DNA of 64,000 bases from Lachnospiraceae bacterium (GTDB lineage Bacteria; Bacillota; Clostridia; Lachnospirales; Lachnospiraceae): contig JAFUKH010000025.1 of the NCBI GenBank assembly GCA_017467845.1, positions 94,550 to 158,549 on the forward strand, written 5' to 3'. Shown here one piece after another: positions 55,435 to 63,864 of this stretch (its first letter is position 1; every line of letters starts with the position of its first letter). The notes beneath the pieces were generated by a model. That model searched no databases. It was not told where the DNA came from and saw only the letters and a program-made list of their open reading frames with translations. The position numbers and the translations under genes were made by a program.

Positions 55435-56172
55435 GTGCGTGTATCAGTGGTGACCATCTGCTACAACAGCAGTGAGTTTATTGAGCGGACAATTGAGTCT
55501 GTGCTTGCGCAGACAAATAAGGATATTGAGTATCTGATTATCGATGGAGCCAGTAAGGACAATACGGTGGAGATTGCGGAGAGCTATCGCAGCCGTATGG
55601 AAGCGGCCGGAATCATTTATCAGATTTATTCAGAGCCGGATAAGGGTATTTACGATGCCATGAACAAAGGTATCCGGAAGGCTAGCGGTGATGTTATCGG
55701 CCTTTTAAACAGCGGTGATGTATATGAAGATATTGCGGTGGAAACAGCGGTGAAGACCTTTGCAGAAACCGGATGTGAGTTGATGTTTGCCAATATCCGC
55801 ATGATTAAGACGGATGGCAGCAGCTTTGTGAAAAAGGCAAGGCAGAGAGGTTTTCAGACCTCCAGAGATTGGAACCATCCTACCACATTCGTAAAAGGAG
55901 ATGTCTATAAGGCCAATCCGTTTCGGATGCTGGGAATACATGATGATTATGGTTTCTACCTGCAGATGCGAAAGCAGGGCAGGAAGATTGTGACGGTAGA
56001 CAAAGTACTGGCAAGTTTTTATATGGGCGGTGCCAGTAACAATAAGAGCTTTAAAGCGGCAAAGAAGAGAATTATGGACCGGTACAAGTATTGTTACCGG
56101 ATGAATGGATACAGTAGGCTGTACATGCTGGAATGTATAGCTATCGAAGCAGCCAAGATGATTCTTGGATAA
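55435..56172 (+). CDS. GT2 glycosyltransferase
   Basis: Enzyme of 245 residues. It has VSVVTICYNSSEFIERTIES, LIIDGASKDNT, IYDAMNKGIRKASGDVIGLLNSGDVYED with the metal site in NSGD, and a short C-terminal part WNHPTTFVKGDVY. It is a PGP-type GT2 (WcaE/AmsE-like). It starts at GTG 55435 with GGAGG 7 nt upstream. It probably adds the second sugar to the lipid carrier charged by the short priming enzyme. Confidence 0.9.
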   Translation: MRVSVVTICYNSSEFIERTIESVLAQTNKDIEYLIIDGASKDNTVEIAESYRSRMEAAGIIYQIYSEPDKGIYDAMNKGIRKASGDVIGLLNSGDVYEDIAVETAVKTFAETGCELMFANIRMIKTDGSSFVKKARQRGFQTSRDWNHPTTFVKGDVYKANPFRMLGIHDDYGFYLQMRKQGRKIVTVDKVLASFYMGGASNNKSFKAAKKRIMDRYKYCYRMNGYSRLYMLECIAIEAAKMILG

Positions 56173-56189
56173 AAACGAAAGGTGAGAGA

Positions 56190-58490
56190 ATGAAGAAATT
56201 TTTACTACTGATTGCAGGTGCGCTGCTGGCAGGCACGGTTGTAACGGCAGCAAATAACTCCATGAAGGCTAATGCACTGACTCCTGAGCATCAGCAGTGG
56301 CTGGATGCGGCAGCGGCAGTGCTGGATGAAAAACTGGCGGAAGACCCTATTATGGCGGTTATTTATCTGGCGGATAAATATCCCCTGTACAGTCAGCCGG
56401 GACAGCAAGGAGACAAGCTTACCGAATTAAATAGCGGTACCACAGTATATATTCATGATGTGGCGATGACTGATTCTGCGGAATATATGGCAGGCTTTGA
56501 CACATGGTATCAGGTAAGTGCATGGCAGGGTGGAACGGAGTATGCGGGCTATGTAAACCGCGCACATCTGGCGATTTCCGATGAAGATTTCTTACAGTGG
56601 GAGATTGACTTTGGAACCAATCCGGCGGCTTATGAAATCAATCCGTTGGCTGAAGGGGTGACTATAGACTACTCGGACGTAGAGCAGTTCCCGGCAAGCT
56701 ATCAGACATATCTAAGAACACTGAAGGAACAGCATCCCAATTGGATTTTTGTTCCGCAGTTTACGGCGCTTGATTGGGATTATGTTATTGAAGAGGAGCT
56801 GAAGGGTGAGCGAAGCCTGATTGAGGTCTCCAAGGGGGGCTATGTGTATGATAATGTACACAGTCCGGGCTGGGGCTTTGCTTCCAGAGAAGCACTGCAA
56901 TACTACATGGACCCGAGAAACGGACTTACCCAGGAGAGAATATTCCAGTTTGAGCAGCTTACCTATAATGCGTCATATCATACCGAGGCAGCCTTGGGAA
57001 TCTTCCTGAACAATACCTTTATGGGTAACGGAGCGTTGATGCCTGGAACGGCACTGACTTATGCCCATGGCATCTGGGCAATCGGTGCGGAAGCTACCCA
57101 GAATGTGAGCCCGTTCCATCTGGCGGCGCGTATCTATCAGGAACAGGGACAGGGAACATCTCCCCTTATCTCCGGTACCTATCCGGGCTATGAGGGGTAT
57201 TACAATTTCTTCAATGTGAGAGCCTCAGGAAGGACCAATGAGGAGATTTATGTAAATGGTTTGACCTATGCAAAGGAACAGGGCTGGAGTGACGGTTATT
57301 ATTCCATCCTTGGTGGCGCAAAAATCTTGGTGCAGAACTATATTTCCAAGGGACAGGATACCTTGTATTTGCAGAAATATAATGTAATCGGTTCCCATCA
57401 TGCGCTGTTTACACACCAGTACATGCAGAATATCGTAGCACCTACCAGCGAGGGAATCAGTACCTACAGACTGTATCGTGATTCGGGTGCACTGGAGAAT
57501 TCCTTTGTATTTAAGATTCCGGTGTATAATAACATGCCGGAGGCGACATGTGCTTATCCGGAAAGCGCTACCAGAGTGGCACTGGAGATTCCGGAGGGCT
57601 ACAGTGAGGCAGTGATCCATGTGGATGGTGTAGCTTATACCGCTGAGAAGCGTAACGGACAGTTTATTGCAGAGATTGGGCACAAGGATGCCAAGACGGC
57701 GGTGCTTTACAGCTACAATGAAAGTGGCGTGCCTATCGGTATGAAGGTGTGGGTGCTGGATTATAAGGACAAGTATTATCAGGCAACTTTGGCTGAGGAA
57801 TTCACGGATGTGCTTTCCTATCATGGTTTTTCTATCAGAATCACCGGAAAGTCCGGTATCCGCTTTAAAGCGGGTATAGCCCAGAACGTAAGGGACAGCT
57901 TCCTTGCAGGCAATTATAATGGTTATACCTTATCAGATTACGGCAGTATCGTTATGTATGAGTACAATCGTGGTACGTACCCATTTATCAAGGGGGGAGA
58001 AAAGGTTGTACAGGGCATGGCCTATGGAATTAAAGCGGACGGAACCCTGGTAGATAATGTATATGCTGTTGTGGATGACAGGACACAGTTTACCATGGTA
58101 TTCGTGGGACTTCCAGCAAGTGAATATAAGTCTACATTTGCATTCAGAACCTATCTGACTGTGCAGAAGGATGGCGTGGAACGTACCATCTACGGTCCGG
58201 TTCGCTCCAAGAATATATATGAATTGGCAGAGCAGGCCATTGGGGCAGGCTTCTATCAGGAGGGAAGTGATCAGCAGAATTTCTTGCGGAAGCTGATAGC
58301 TGACGGTGATGCGGCAGAGCTGGAAAAACAGCAGAATGCAGCTGCGACAACACCCCAGCCTACGGAAGCCCCTGCAGTAACAGAGGCCCCTGCAGTGACG
58401 GAAGCCCCAACAGTAACGGAAGCTCCTGCGGTAACAGAGGCTCCTGTTGCAACAGAGCAGCCTGTGGAAAACCAGGCACCGGCAGCGTAA
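56190..58490 (+). CDS. Secreted N-acetylglucosaminidase with SH3-like domain and Pro/Thr/Glu tail
   Basis: Protein of 766 residues. It has a signal peptide (KKFLLLIAGALLAGTVVTAA), an SH3b-like domain (about 65-125), and a GH73-type glucosaminidase region (about 200-420) with MDPRNGLTQERIFQFEQLTYN and AHGIWAIGAEATQNVSPFHLA. A C-terminal beta-rich part and a TEAPAV repeat tail follow. It likely cuts peptidoglycan glycan strands during assembly or release of the surface polymer. The start ATG 56190 has AAAGG upstream. An ATG at 56133 lies within the previous gene. Confidence 0.87.
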   Translation: MKKFLLLIAGALLAGTVVTAANNSMKANALTPEHQQWLDAAAAVLDEKLAEDPIMAVIYLADKYPLYSQPGQQGDKLTELNSGTTVYIHDVAMTDSAEYMAGFDTWYQVSAWQGGTEYAGYVNRAHLAISDEDFLQWEIDFGTNPAAYEINPLAEGVTIDYSDVEQFPASYQTYLRTLKEQHPNWIFVPQFTALDWDYVIEEELKGERSLIEVSKGGYVYDNVHSPGWGFASREALQYYMDPRNGLTQERIFQFEQLTYNASYHTEAALGIFLNNTFMGNGALMPGTALTYAHGIWAIGAEATQNVSPFHLAARIYQEQGQGTSPLISGTYPGYEGYYNFFNVRASGRTNEEIYVNGLTYAKEQGWSDGYYSILGGAKILVQNYISKGQDTLYLQKYNVIGSHHALFTHQYMQNIVAPTSEGISTYRLYRDSGALENSFVFKIPVYNNMPEATCAYPESATRVALEIPEGYSEAVIHVDGVAYTAEKRNGQFIAEIGHKDAKTAVLYSYNESGVPIGMKVWVLDYKDKYYQATLAEEFTDVLSYHGFSIRITGKSGIRFKAGIAQNVRDSFLAGNYNGYTLSDYGSIVMYEYNRGTYPFIKGGEKVVQGMAYGIKADGTLVDNVYAVVDDRTQFTMVFVGLPASEYKSTFAFRTYLTVQKDGVERTIYGPVRSKNIYELAEQAIGAGFYQEGSDQQNFLRKLIADGDAAELEKQQNAAATTPQPTEAPAVTEAPAVTEAPTVTEAPAVTEAPVATEQPVENQAPAA
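58362..58451 (+). repeat. Five tandem 18-bp repeats coding for TEAPAV
   Basis: Five consecutive 18-bp units (such as ACGGAAGCCCCTGCAGTA) with third-position changes encode TEAPAV/TEAPTV at the C-terminus of the glucosaminidase. A degenerate sixth unit follows. Such repeats can change number by slippage. Confidence 0.85.
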
Positions 58491-58532
58491 ATTAAATGAC
58501 AGAGTTCGCATATGCGGAAGAGATTGGAGATT

Positions 58533-60197
58533 ATGAAGAAAAAGACAATTGTATTACTGATAACAAGTTCATTAATGGCATCTGTGCTGACCGGTTGCGG
58601 TGACCTGCACGTAAGGGAAGAGTTTGTTCTTGCGGAGAACCGTGTGGAAACCACGGTGGCTCCGGCAGAAACCGCTCAGCCGACGGATGAGCCGGAGGTA
58701 ACGGAAGAGCCCATAGTGGCAGAGCTTTCGCCGGTACAGGAGCTGGAACTTAGATACTCCAGCGGAGATTTTCAGGCCACAGATTTATATAGCTTGGGAA
58801 GTCTCTATTTAGAGCAGGGACAGATAAAAAAGGGCCGTGATATGCTGGAAACAGCACTTCTCCTTTATGGTGAAGAAGAGACGAAAACTCTTCTTGCCGG
58901 TGTGACGGTGAATGTGGCAGAAGAGTCTGTAGCTGTACAGGAAAAGATGAACCAGCTTGCAACCAATTTTGAACTGGAAGAATTGGAAAATGAAGTGGTG
59001 GGTATGATACTGGCAGATGATTGGTATGAAACCATGCTGCCGGGAGTGGCGTTAGAGAATCGTAGCTACTATCTGCAGAAGGGAGATACTCTTTACTATG
59101 TGCAGGTGGGTAAGAATGAAAGCGGCAAGAGCTACACCACCATTACACGTACTATGGGTGAAGCGGTAACAGTCATCCGTATGGAGGGGAATACCTTACA
59201 GCGAGTGGATTCTCAGCTGAAGAACGGTAATCTGGACGGAGCCTTCGAAAGCTGGATGGTGGATAAAAATACCAGCGATGTCGTGCATGAAACCGGTACT
59301 TTTGCAGAAGGAAAGTATGTAGGAGACTATAGCGTAGGAATCCGTTGGGGAAGTGAATCGAGTGATTTCTTTACCTTGTGGACATCAAAAGAAAATAAAA
59401 AAATGACGTCTTATATCGGAAATTTTGACGAGAATGGAAAGACTACGGTTGACCAGAAAAATGCCGGAAAGGTAAGACGTACTGCCGGCGAGGGCAGTGA
59501 TAATCCTATCATTTATGCGCAGAACAGTGACGGCAGCAGATGCCTTTTTGTAGATGGCGGAGAAGGCGGCACTGCAGAGCAGATGGTATTTGACGTGACC
59601 GTTTTTGATGTACCTCAGGTTCCTTCCTTTGAGACATATGAACCGGTGGTAGAGGAGGATTCCACTGCAGGAATTTTACAGCAGGGTCAGACCTTAAGCA
59701 GTGACCAGCTGAAGGTACGTGTGTTTGATGGACAGATTCAGATTTTTGACGGAACCAGCTGGTACAATATGGGTAGTGTAGAAGCTTACGTGGCTCAGGA
59801 TCCCATGACCTCCCTTAAGGAACAGGCGATTCAGGATGCCATTGCAAGGGCAGAGGCTCAGCAGCAGGAGGAAGAGCAGCAGACTGATATCTCTATCCGC
59901 AGTGCGGGAAGCGTGGCAGTAGCGACGCCGAAACCGACCCAGAGACCGGTAACGGTAACGCAGGCACCTGCAACACCTGCGCCGACTCAGGCTCCTGTGG
60001 TACAGCAGCCGAGTAACCCGGCACCTCAGCCCCAGCAGCCTGCGGCAACGCCGGCACCGACACCGGTACCTGTGACACCTGCACCTGCAACTCCGGCACC
60101 GACTCCGGAACCAACGCCGGCACCTACTCCTACTCCGGCGCCTACCGAACCACCGGCAAATGATACGGATGCAGAGTTTACTCCGGATATGATGTAA
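58533..60197 (+). CDS. Lipoprotein with Pro/Thr-rich C-terminal region
   Basis: Protein of 554 residues with a lipoprotein signal (lipobox L-T-G-C22). A Thr/Pro/Glu-rich linker (30-65), a TPR-like stretch (YSLGSLYLEQGQIKKGRDML, about 85-115), a central part with MORN-like motifs (AEGKYVGDYSVG) and a long Pro-Ala-Thr tail of about 95 residues follow. It is surface-exposed, anchored by lipid, and the tail could cross the wall. It follows the glucosaminidase and shares the same sequence bias. GGAGA precedes ATG 58533. Function unknown. Confidence 0.8.
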   Translation: MKKKTIVLLITSSLMASVLTGCGDLHVREEFVLAENRVETTVAPAETAQPTDEPEVTEEPIVAELSPVQELELRYSSGDFQATDLYSLGSLYLEQGQIKKGRDMLETALLLYGEEETKTLLAGVTVNVAEESVAVQEKMNQLATNFELEELENEVVGMILADDWYETMLPGVALENRSYYLQKGDTLYYVQVGKNESGKSYTTITRTMGEAVTVIRMEGNTLQRVDSQLKNGNLDGAFESWMVDKNTSDVVHETGTFAEGKYVGDYSVGIRWGSESSDFFTLWTSKENKKMTSYIGNFDENGKTTVDQKNAGKVRRTAGEGSDNPIIYAQNSDGSRCLFVDGGEGGTAEQMVFDVTVFDVPQVPSFETYEPVVEEDSTAGILQQGQTLSSDQLKVRVFDGQIQIFDGTSWYNMGSVEAYVAQDPMTSLKEQAIQDAIARAEAQQQEEEQQTDISIRSAGSVAVATPKPTQRPVTVTQAPATPAPTQAPVVQQPSNPAPQPQQPAATPAPTPVPVTPAPATPAPTPEPTPAPTPTPAPTEPPANDTDAEFTPDMM

Positions 60198-60206
60198 TGA
60201 TACCAG

Positions 60207-60259
60207 GGTCAAAAGGTCATGTATTTCGTGCTTGCACGAAAAGACATGACTTTGGGACC
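60207..60259 (+). terminator. Long nested hairpin after the lipoprotein gene
   Basis: GGTC...GTCATGT pairs with ACATGAC...GGACC, enclosing TTCGTGC/GCACGAA. The core CGTGCTTGCAC and GTCAT arms also occur in the uvrB-uvrA spacer. No T run follows directly. The next hairpin completes termination. Confidence 0.6.
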
Positions 60260-60271
60260 AATAATGTTTAT

Positions 60272-60302
60272 TAAGGGGCGTCCTTGTGATGCCCCTTTAA
60301 AA
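60272..60302 (+). terminator. Terminator before the iterons
   Basis: AAGGGGC (60273) and GCCCCTT (60291) form a stem with an 11-nt loop, followed by a short T/A tract. It closes the preceding transcript. Confidence 0.75.
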
Positions 60303-60310
60303 TGTGAAAA

Positions 60311-60372
60311 GCCAAATAACCGAAAAAAAGCAAGCCAAATAACCGAAAAGAATGACGCCAAATAACCGAAAA
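60311..60372 (+). repeat. Three 16-bp direct repeats (iterons)
   Basis: GCCAAATAACCGAAAA occurs exactly at 60311, 60334 and 60357, with a constant 23-bp period and 7-nt spacers. The third copy ends 3 nt before the -35 box of the downstream ATPase gene. The arrangement fits an operator array or a protein-binding site. Confidence 0.9.
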
Positions 60373-60375
60373 GTA

Positions 60376-60404
60376 TTGCTAAAATTGAGTATTATGGTTA
60401 TACT
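60376..60404 (+). promoter_or_regulatory. Promoter of the DUF4143-type ATPase gene
   Basis: TTGCTA at 60376, a 17-nt spacer and TATACT at 60399 give a clear housekeeping promoter directly after the third iteron and 22 nt before the start codon. Confidence 0.75.
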
Positions 60405-60425
60405 AGTAAGCAAGAGGTGGTGTTT

Positions 60426-61700
60426 GTGAGAGAATATAAAACAAGAATTGCAGATGAATTGATAAAAAAGAAACTAAAAGGTAAAGGTGCGGTCTTAGTA
60501 GAAGGACCCAAATGGTGTGGTAAAACAACAACATCTGAGGAATTGGCAAATAGTGTCTTGTATATGTCAAAACCGGATAGTGTAAAGCAGAACCTGATGT
60601 TAGCAGATATTAGTCCTTCGCTATTGTTAACAGGTGAGGTACCGAGATTAATAGACGAATGGCAGATTGCACCTAAATTGTGGGATGCGGTTCGATACGA
60701 GGTTGATCATAGAAGTGAGGAAGGACAATTCATCTTAACAGGTTCGGCGGTGCCGGCAGAGTCTGATGCCATGCAGCATACCGGTACCGGAAGATTTGCA
60801 TGGGTATTAATGCGTCCGATGAGTCTCTTTGAGTCAGGAGAATCAAATGGGAGTGTAAGGCTAAAGGACTTATTTGAAACTCCGGAAAAGATTGCTGCAA
60901 TCAATGCATTGAATTTACAGAAGATAGCTTTTTTGGTGTGTAGAGGTGGTTGGCCTCGTGCTACATTCATGGAGGATGAGGTTGCATTAGAGCAGGCATA
61001 TGATTATTATGATGCAATAGTGAATCAAGATATATCCAGAGTGGATGGGGTCAGAAGAAGTGCGGAAAGAGTAAAAACACTAATGCGTTCTTATGCCAGA
61101 AATCAAGGAGGACAGGTTTCTAATGCCATGTTAAAGGCGGATATGCAGGCAAATGACGCGGATTCATTGGATGAGGATACAGTGATGTCATATGTTAATG
61201 CACTAAAGAAAATCTTTGTCATAGAAGATATGCCGGCATGGAATCCGAATCTTAGGTCTAAAACAGCGATTCGTACAGCGGATACAAGATACTTTATCGA
61301 CCCGTCCATAGCGGTGGCAGCGTTGGGACTTGGACCGAATGATTTGATATATGATTTGGAAACGTTTGGCCTTTTATTTGAAACGATGTGTATAAGAGAT
61401 TTGAGAGTGTTTGCTGATGCATTGGGAGGTTCGGTATATCACTATCGCGATAAAAGTGGGCTTGAATGCGATGCTGTGATTCACCTCAGAAATGGCAGTT
61501 ATGGCCTGGTGGAAATAAAAATAGGTGGAGAAGAGGCTATCGAACATGGTGCGACAACATTGAAGTCTCTAAGGGAAAAAATCGATACAGATAGAATGAA
61601 AGCACCGGCTTTTTCTATGGTATTGACTGCTGTTGGAGATTATGCATACAGAAGAGAGGACGGAGTTTATGTGGTGCCGATCGGATGCTTGCGAGATTGA
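60426..61700 (+). CDS. AAA ATPase with DUF4143-type C-terminus
   Basis: Protein of 424 residues. The N-terminal ATPase (AAA_14) has Walker A EGPKWCGKTTT near residues 29-39 and sensor-like LTGSAVP. The C-terminal domain carries YHYRDKSGLECDAVIHL and GLVEIKIG, an acidic D...EIK pattern like PD-(D/E)XK nucleases. Start GTG 60426 has GAGGTGG 5 nt upstream. It has its own promoter, sits between terminators, and splits glycosyltransferase genes, so it was probably inserted. Biological role unknown. Confidence 0.85.
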   Translation: MREYKTRIADELIKKKLKGKGAVLVEGPKWCGKTTTSEELANSVLYMSKPDSVKQNLMLADISPSLLLTGEVPRLIDEWQIAPKLWDAVRYEVDHRSEEGQFILTGSAVPAESDAMQHTGTGRFAWVLMRPMSLFESGESNGSVRLKDLFETPEKIAAINALNLQKIAFLVCRGGWPRATFMEDEVALEQAYDYYDAIVNQDISRVDGVRRSAERVKTLMRSYARNQGGQVSNAMLKADMQANDADSLDEDTVMSYVNALKKIFVIEDMPAWNPNLRSKTAIRTADTRYFIDPSIAVAALGLGPNDLIYDLETFGLLFETMCIRDLRVFADALGGSVYHYRDKSGLECDAVIHLRNGSYGLVEIKIGGEEAIEHGATTLKSLREKIDTDRMKAPAFSMVLTAVGDYAYRREDGVYVVPIGCLRD

Positions 61701-61721
61701 GTGTGAGGTTAAAGATATATA

Positions 61722-62954
61722 ATGAAAATTCTACAAATCAACAGTCACTACAACCAAGGTGGTGCAGCGAAGATTGTGACATGTATCCATAGACAGCTCT
61801 TGAAAGAAGGAGTGGATTCCAGAGTCGCCTATGGTAGAGGTGAAGTACAAAAGGAACAGGGTGTTACCATGTATGGTAACACCCTTGGTGTGCTTTTATC
61901 GGCACTCCTTAGCCGTGTGAGCGGGTATAGTGGATACTTTAATCGGCATGCAACCAAGAAGCTTATCAAAGAAATCGAGGCTTTTAAGCCGGATGTTATC
62001 CATATGCATGCCCTTCATGGCTATCATTTGCACATTCCTATGCTCTTTGAGTATATTAACAAGCATCAGATTCCGTGGGTGTGGACCTTTCACGACTGCT
62101 ATGCTTTTACAGGGAATTGTGGTTATTACTTTGATTGTGACCGTTGGAAGGATGGCTGCGGTGATTGCCCATATATTCATAATTATCCGAGCAGTTTGTT
62201 TTTTGATAGCACTGCAAAGCAGTGGAGTCGCAAGAAAGAGCTTTTTACCGCATCTGCGAAGGGCGTGGTAGTAGCACCCTCCCGATGGCTTACGGAGGAA
62301 ACGAAGAAGTCCTTCTTTGGCAAGTACCCCTGCCTGACCATTCATAATGGAATTGATACAGAAGGCACCTTCTATCCGAGAAACAGAGAGGATGCGAGAG
62401 AGAAGTATGGATTCTCTTCACGAGATAAGGTGGTACTTGGAATCGCAGTGGGCTATAAAGACCCAAGAAAAGGGGCAAAATACATTTTGCAAACGGCAAA
62501 GGATTTGGGAGATGAAGCAAAGGTGGTTCTTATCGGCTGGAATAGTGAGAATGACAGCATGCTGGAGGGATTGACCAACGTAGTGACCATTCCCAATACT
62601 AAGGATGCGGATATGTTGGCAGAGTATTATAGTCTGGCGGATGTGTTTGTCATCCCGTCTTTGGCAGAGAATTATGCCACCACCACCATCGAGGCGCTTG
62701 CCTGCGGAACCCCGGTAGTGGGTTTTGATGCGGGTGGAATCCCGGAGCAGTTGGAAGCGGGAATGGGCATCGCAGTACCCAGTGGAGACCAAGATGCTTT
62801 TACAGAAGCGGTGCAAAAGGTGCTACGAGGAGAAACGGAGCTCCTGACGAGGGAAGAACGCAGTGAGAGAACCAGAGAGGAAAATTCCCTGGCAAAGATG
62901 ACGGAACAGTATAGGAGATTGTATGAAGATATCAGTATGCATGGGGCTGTATAA
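61722..62954 (+). CDS. GT4 glycosyltransferase
   Basis: GT-B enzyme of 410 residues. It has LQINSHYNQGGAAKIVTCIHR, VDVIHMHALHGYHLHI-like acceptor part, VWTFHDCYAFTGNCGYYFDC with a Cys cluster, and the donor site PSLAENYATTTIEALACGTPVVGFDAGGIPE. This is the WcaL/WcaC-like family of colanic-acid-type loci. It overlaps the next gene by 32 nt. Sugar unknown. Confidence 0.9.
   Translation: MKILQINSHYNQGGAAKIVTCIHRQLLKEGVDSRVAYGRGEVQKEQGVTMYGNTLGVLLSALLSRVSGYSGYFNRHATKKLIKEIEAFKPDVIHMHALHGYHLHIPMLFEYINKHQIPWVWTFHDCYAFTGNCGYYFDCDRWKDGCGDCPYIHNYPSSLFFDSTAKQWSRKKELFTASAKGVVVAPSRWLTEETKKSFFGKYPCLTIHNGIDTEGTFYPRNREDAREKYGFSSRDKVVLGIAVGYKDPRKGAKYILQTAKDLGDEAKVVLIGWNSENDSMLEGLTNVVTIPNTKDADMLAEYYSLADVFVIPSLAENYATTTIEALACGTPVVGFDAGGIPEQLEAGMGIAVPSGDQDAFTEAVQKVLRGETELLTREERSERTREENSLAKMTEQYRRLYEDISMHGAV
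61859..61884. repeat. 12-bp palindrome inside a GT4 coding region
   Basis: GGGTGTTACCAT and ATGGTAACACCC are perfect inverted copies with a 2-nt loop, at codons 47-54 of the GT4 gene. It is not followed by a T run. Confidence 0.6.
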
Positions 62955-63855
62955 TGGCGCAAAATATATACAACAGCAATTGCAAACCATATATGAGCAG
63001 AGTGTGCGACCGGATGAGGTAATCCTGTGTGATGACGGGTCCAAGGATAGCACTGTGGAGATCGTGAAAAGCTTTATTAAAAGCAATAATCTGCAGGATT
63101 CTTGGAAAGTATATTGTAATGAGGTTAACAAAGGCTATCCGGATAATTTTTATTATGCCATGAGTCTGTGTGGCGGTGATGTGGTGTTTCTTGCAGATCA
63201 GGACGACCTGTGGCACAAGGATAAGATAAAAGTGCTGTCAGAGCATCTGGAGGCAAATAGAGACACTAAATGCGTTTGCTGTAAGTTTGAACTGGTGGAT
63301 GAAGCCGGAGCCAATATCCATACCGTGATGGCACCGACGACCAGCGGAGAAAGCAAAGCTGCCCGTCAGGTGACCATTGAAGATGTATTCTATAAATGTG
63401 AGTGGCCGGGAATGGTTATGGCGTACCGGAATGAATGGTATAAATCCTGGGCTCCCGTCGAAGGTGAAACAAAGATACCTCATGACTTTCTGGTGTGTGC
63501 AAGGGCATCAGAAGAAAATGGATTCGTCCAGCTGGATGAGACGCTGGCTTACCACAGGCGTCACGAGAATAATACCGGTGGGGAAGAACATCGCATCAGT
63601 AGGCTCTTAAATAAAGAAAGGAAGCTGAAAGAGATAGAGGATTATCTGAAAATCCTGGAGGACTTTCAGAAGGATGTTCTCGCCACTGAGCGAGGAAAAA
63701 ACGCATTGGAAGATAAGCTCACATCCATGCAGGGCAGATACGAGGCTCTAAAGTCCGGAAAGGTTATCAAAGTGCTGGGAAATGCGTGGAGAAACCGGAA
63801 GCAGACCAGAGTGGCGACGGTGGTGTGCGATGTGGTGATATGCAAAGGGGAGTAA
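62923..63855 (+). CDS. GT2 glycosyltransferase
   Basis: Enzyme of 310 residues, a rhamnosyltransferase-like GT2. It has ISVCMGLYNGAKYIQQQLQT, VILCDDGSKDST, and FLADQDDLWHKDK as the metal-binding site with the QDD variant, followed by WPGMVMAYRNEWYKS and a charged coiled-coil-like tail. AGGAG lies before ATG 62923, inside the previous gene. It is the last intact polysaccharide gene before the insertion sequence. Confidence 0.9.
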   Translation: MKISVCMGLYNGAKYIQQQLQTIYEQSVRPDEVILCDDGSKDSTVEIVKSFIKSNNLQDSWKVYCNEVNKGYPDNFYYAMSLCGGDVVFLADQDDLWHKDKIKVLSEHLEANRDTKCVCCKFELVDEAGANIHTVMAPTTSGESKAARQVTIEDVFYKCEWPGMVMAYRNEWYKSWAPVEGETKIPHDFLVCARASEENGFVQLDETLAYHRRHENNTGGEEHRISRLLNKERKLKEIEDYLKILEDFQKDVLATERGKNALEDKLTSMQGRYEALKSGKVIKVLGNAWRNRKQTRVATVVCDVVICKGE

Positions 63856-63864
63856 GGAATGGTC

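Noticed and set aside
59694-60212. Minus-strand Arg/Cys-rich open frame
   Set aside because: It mirrors the Pro/Ala/Thr repeat region of the lipoprotein gene. Repetitive third positions keep the opposite frame open.
60311-60372. CRISPR array
   Set aside because: Only three 16-bp repeats with 7-nt spacers, which is far too short for CRISPR, and no cas gene is near.
30604-63855. Assigning exact sugars to each glycosyltransferase
   Set aside because: GT2 and GT4 families do not reveal donor or linkage from sequence. Only fucose (gmd, fcl) and a 6-deoxy-HexNAc type sugar (WbpM-like) can be suggested.
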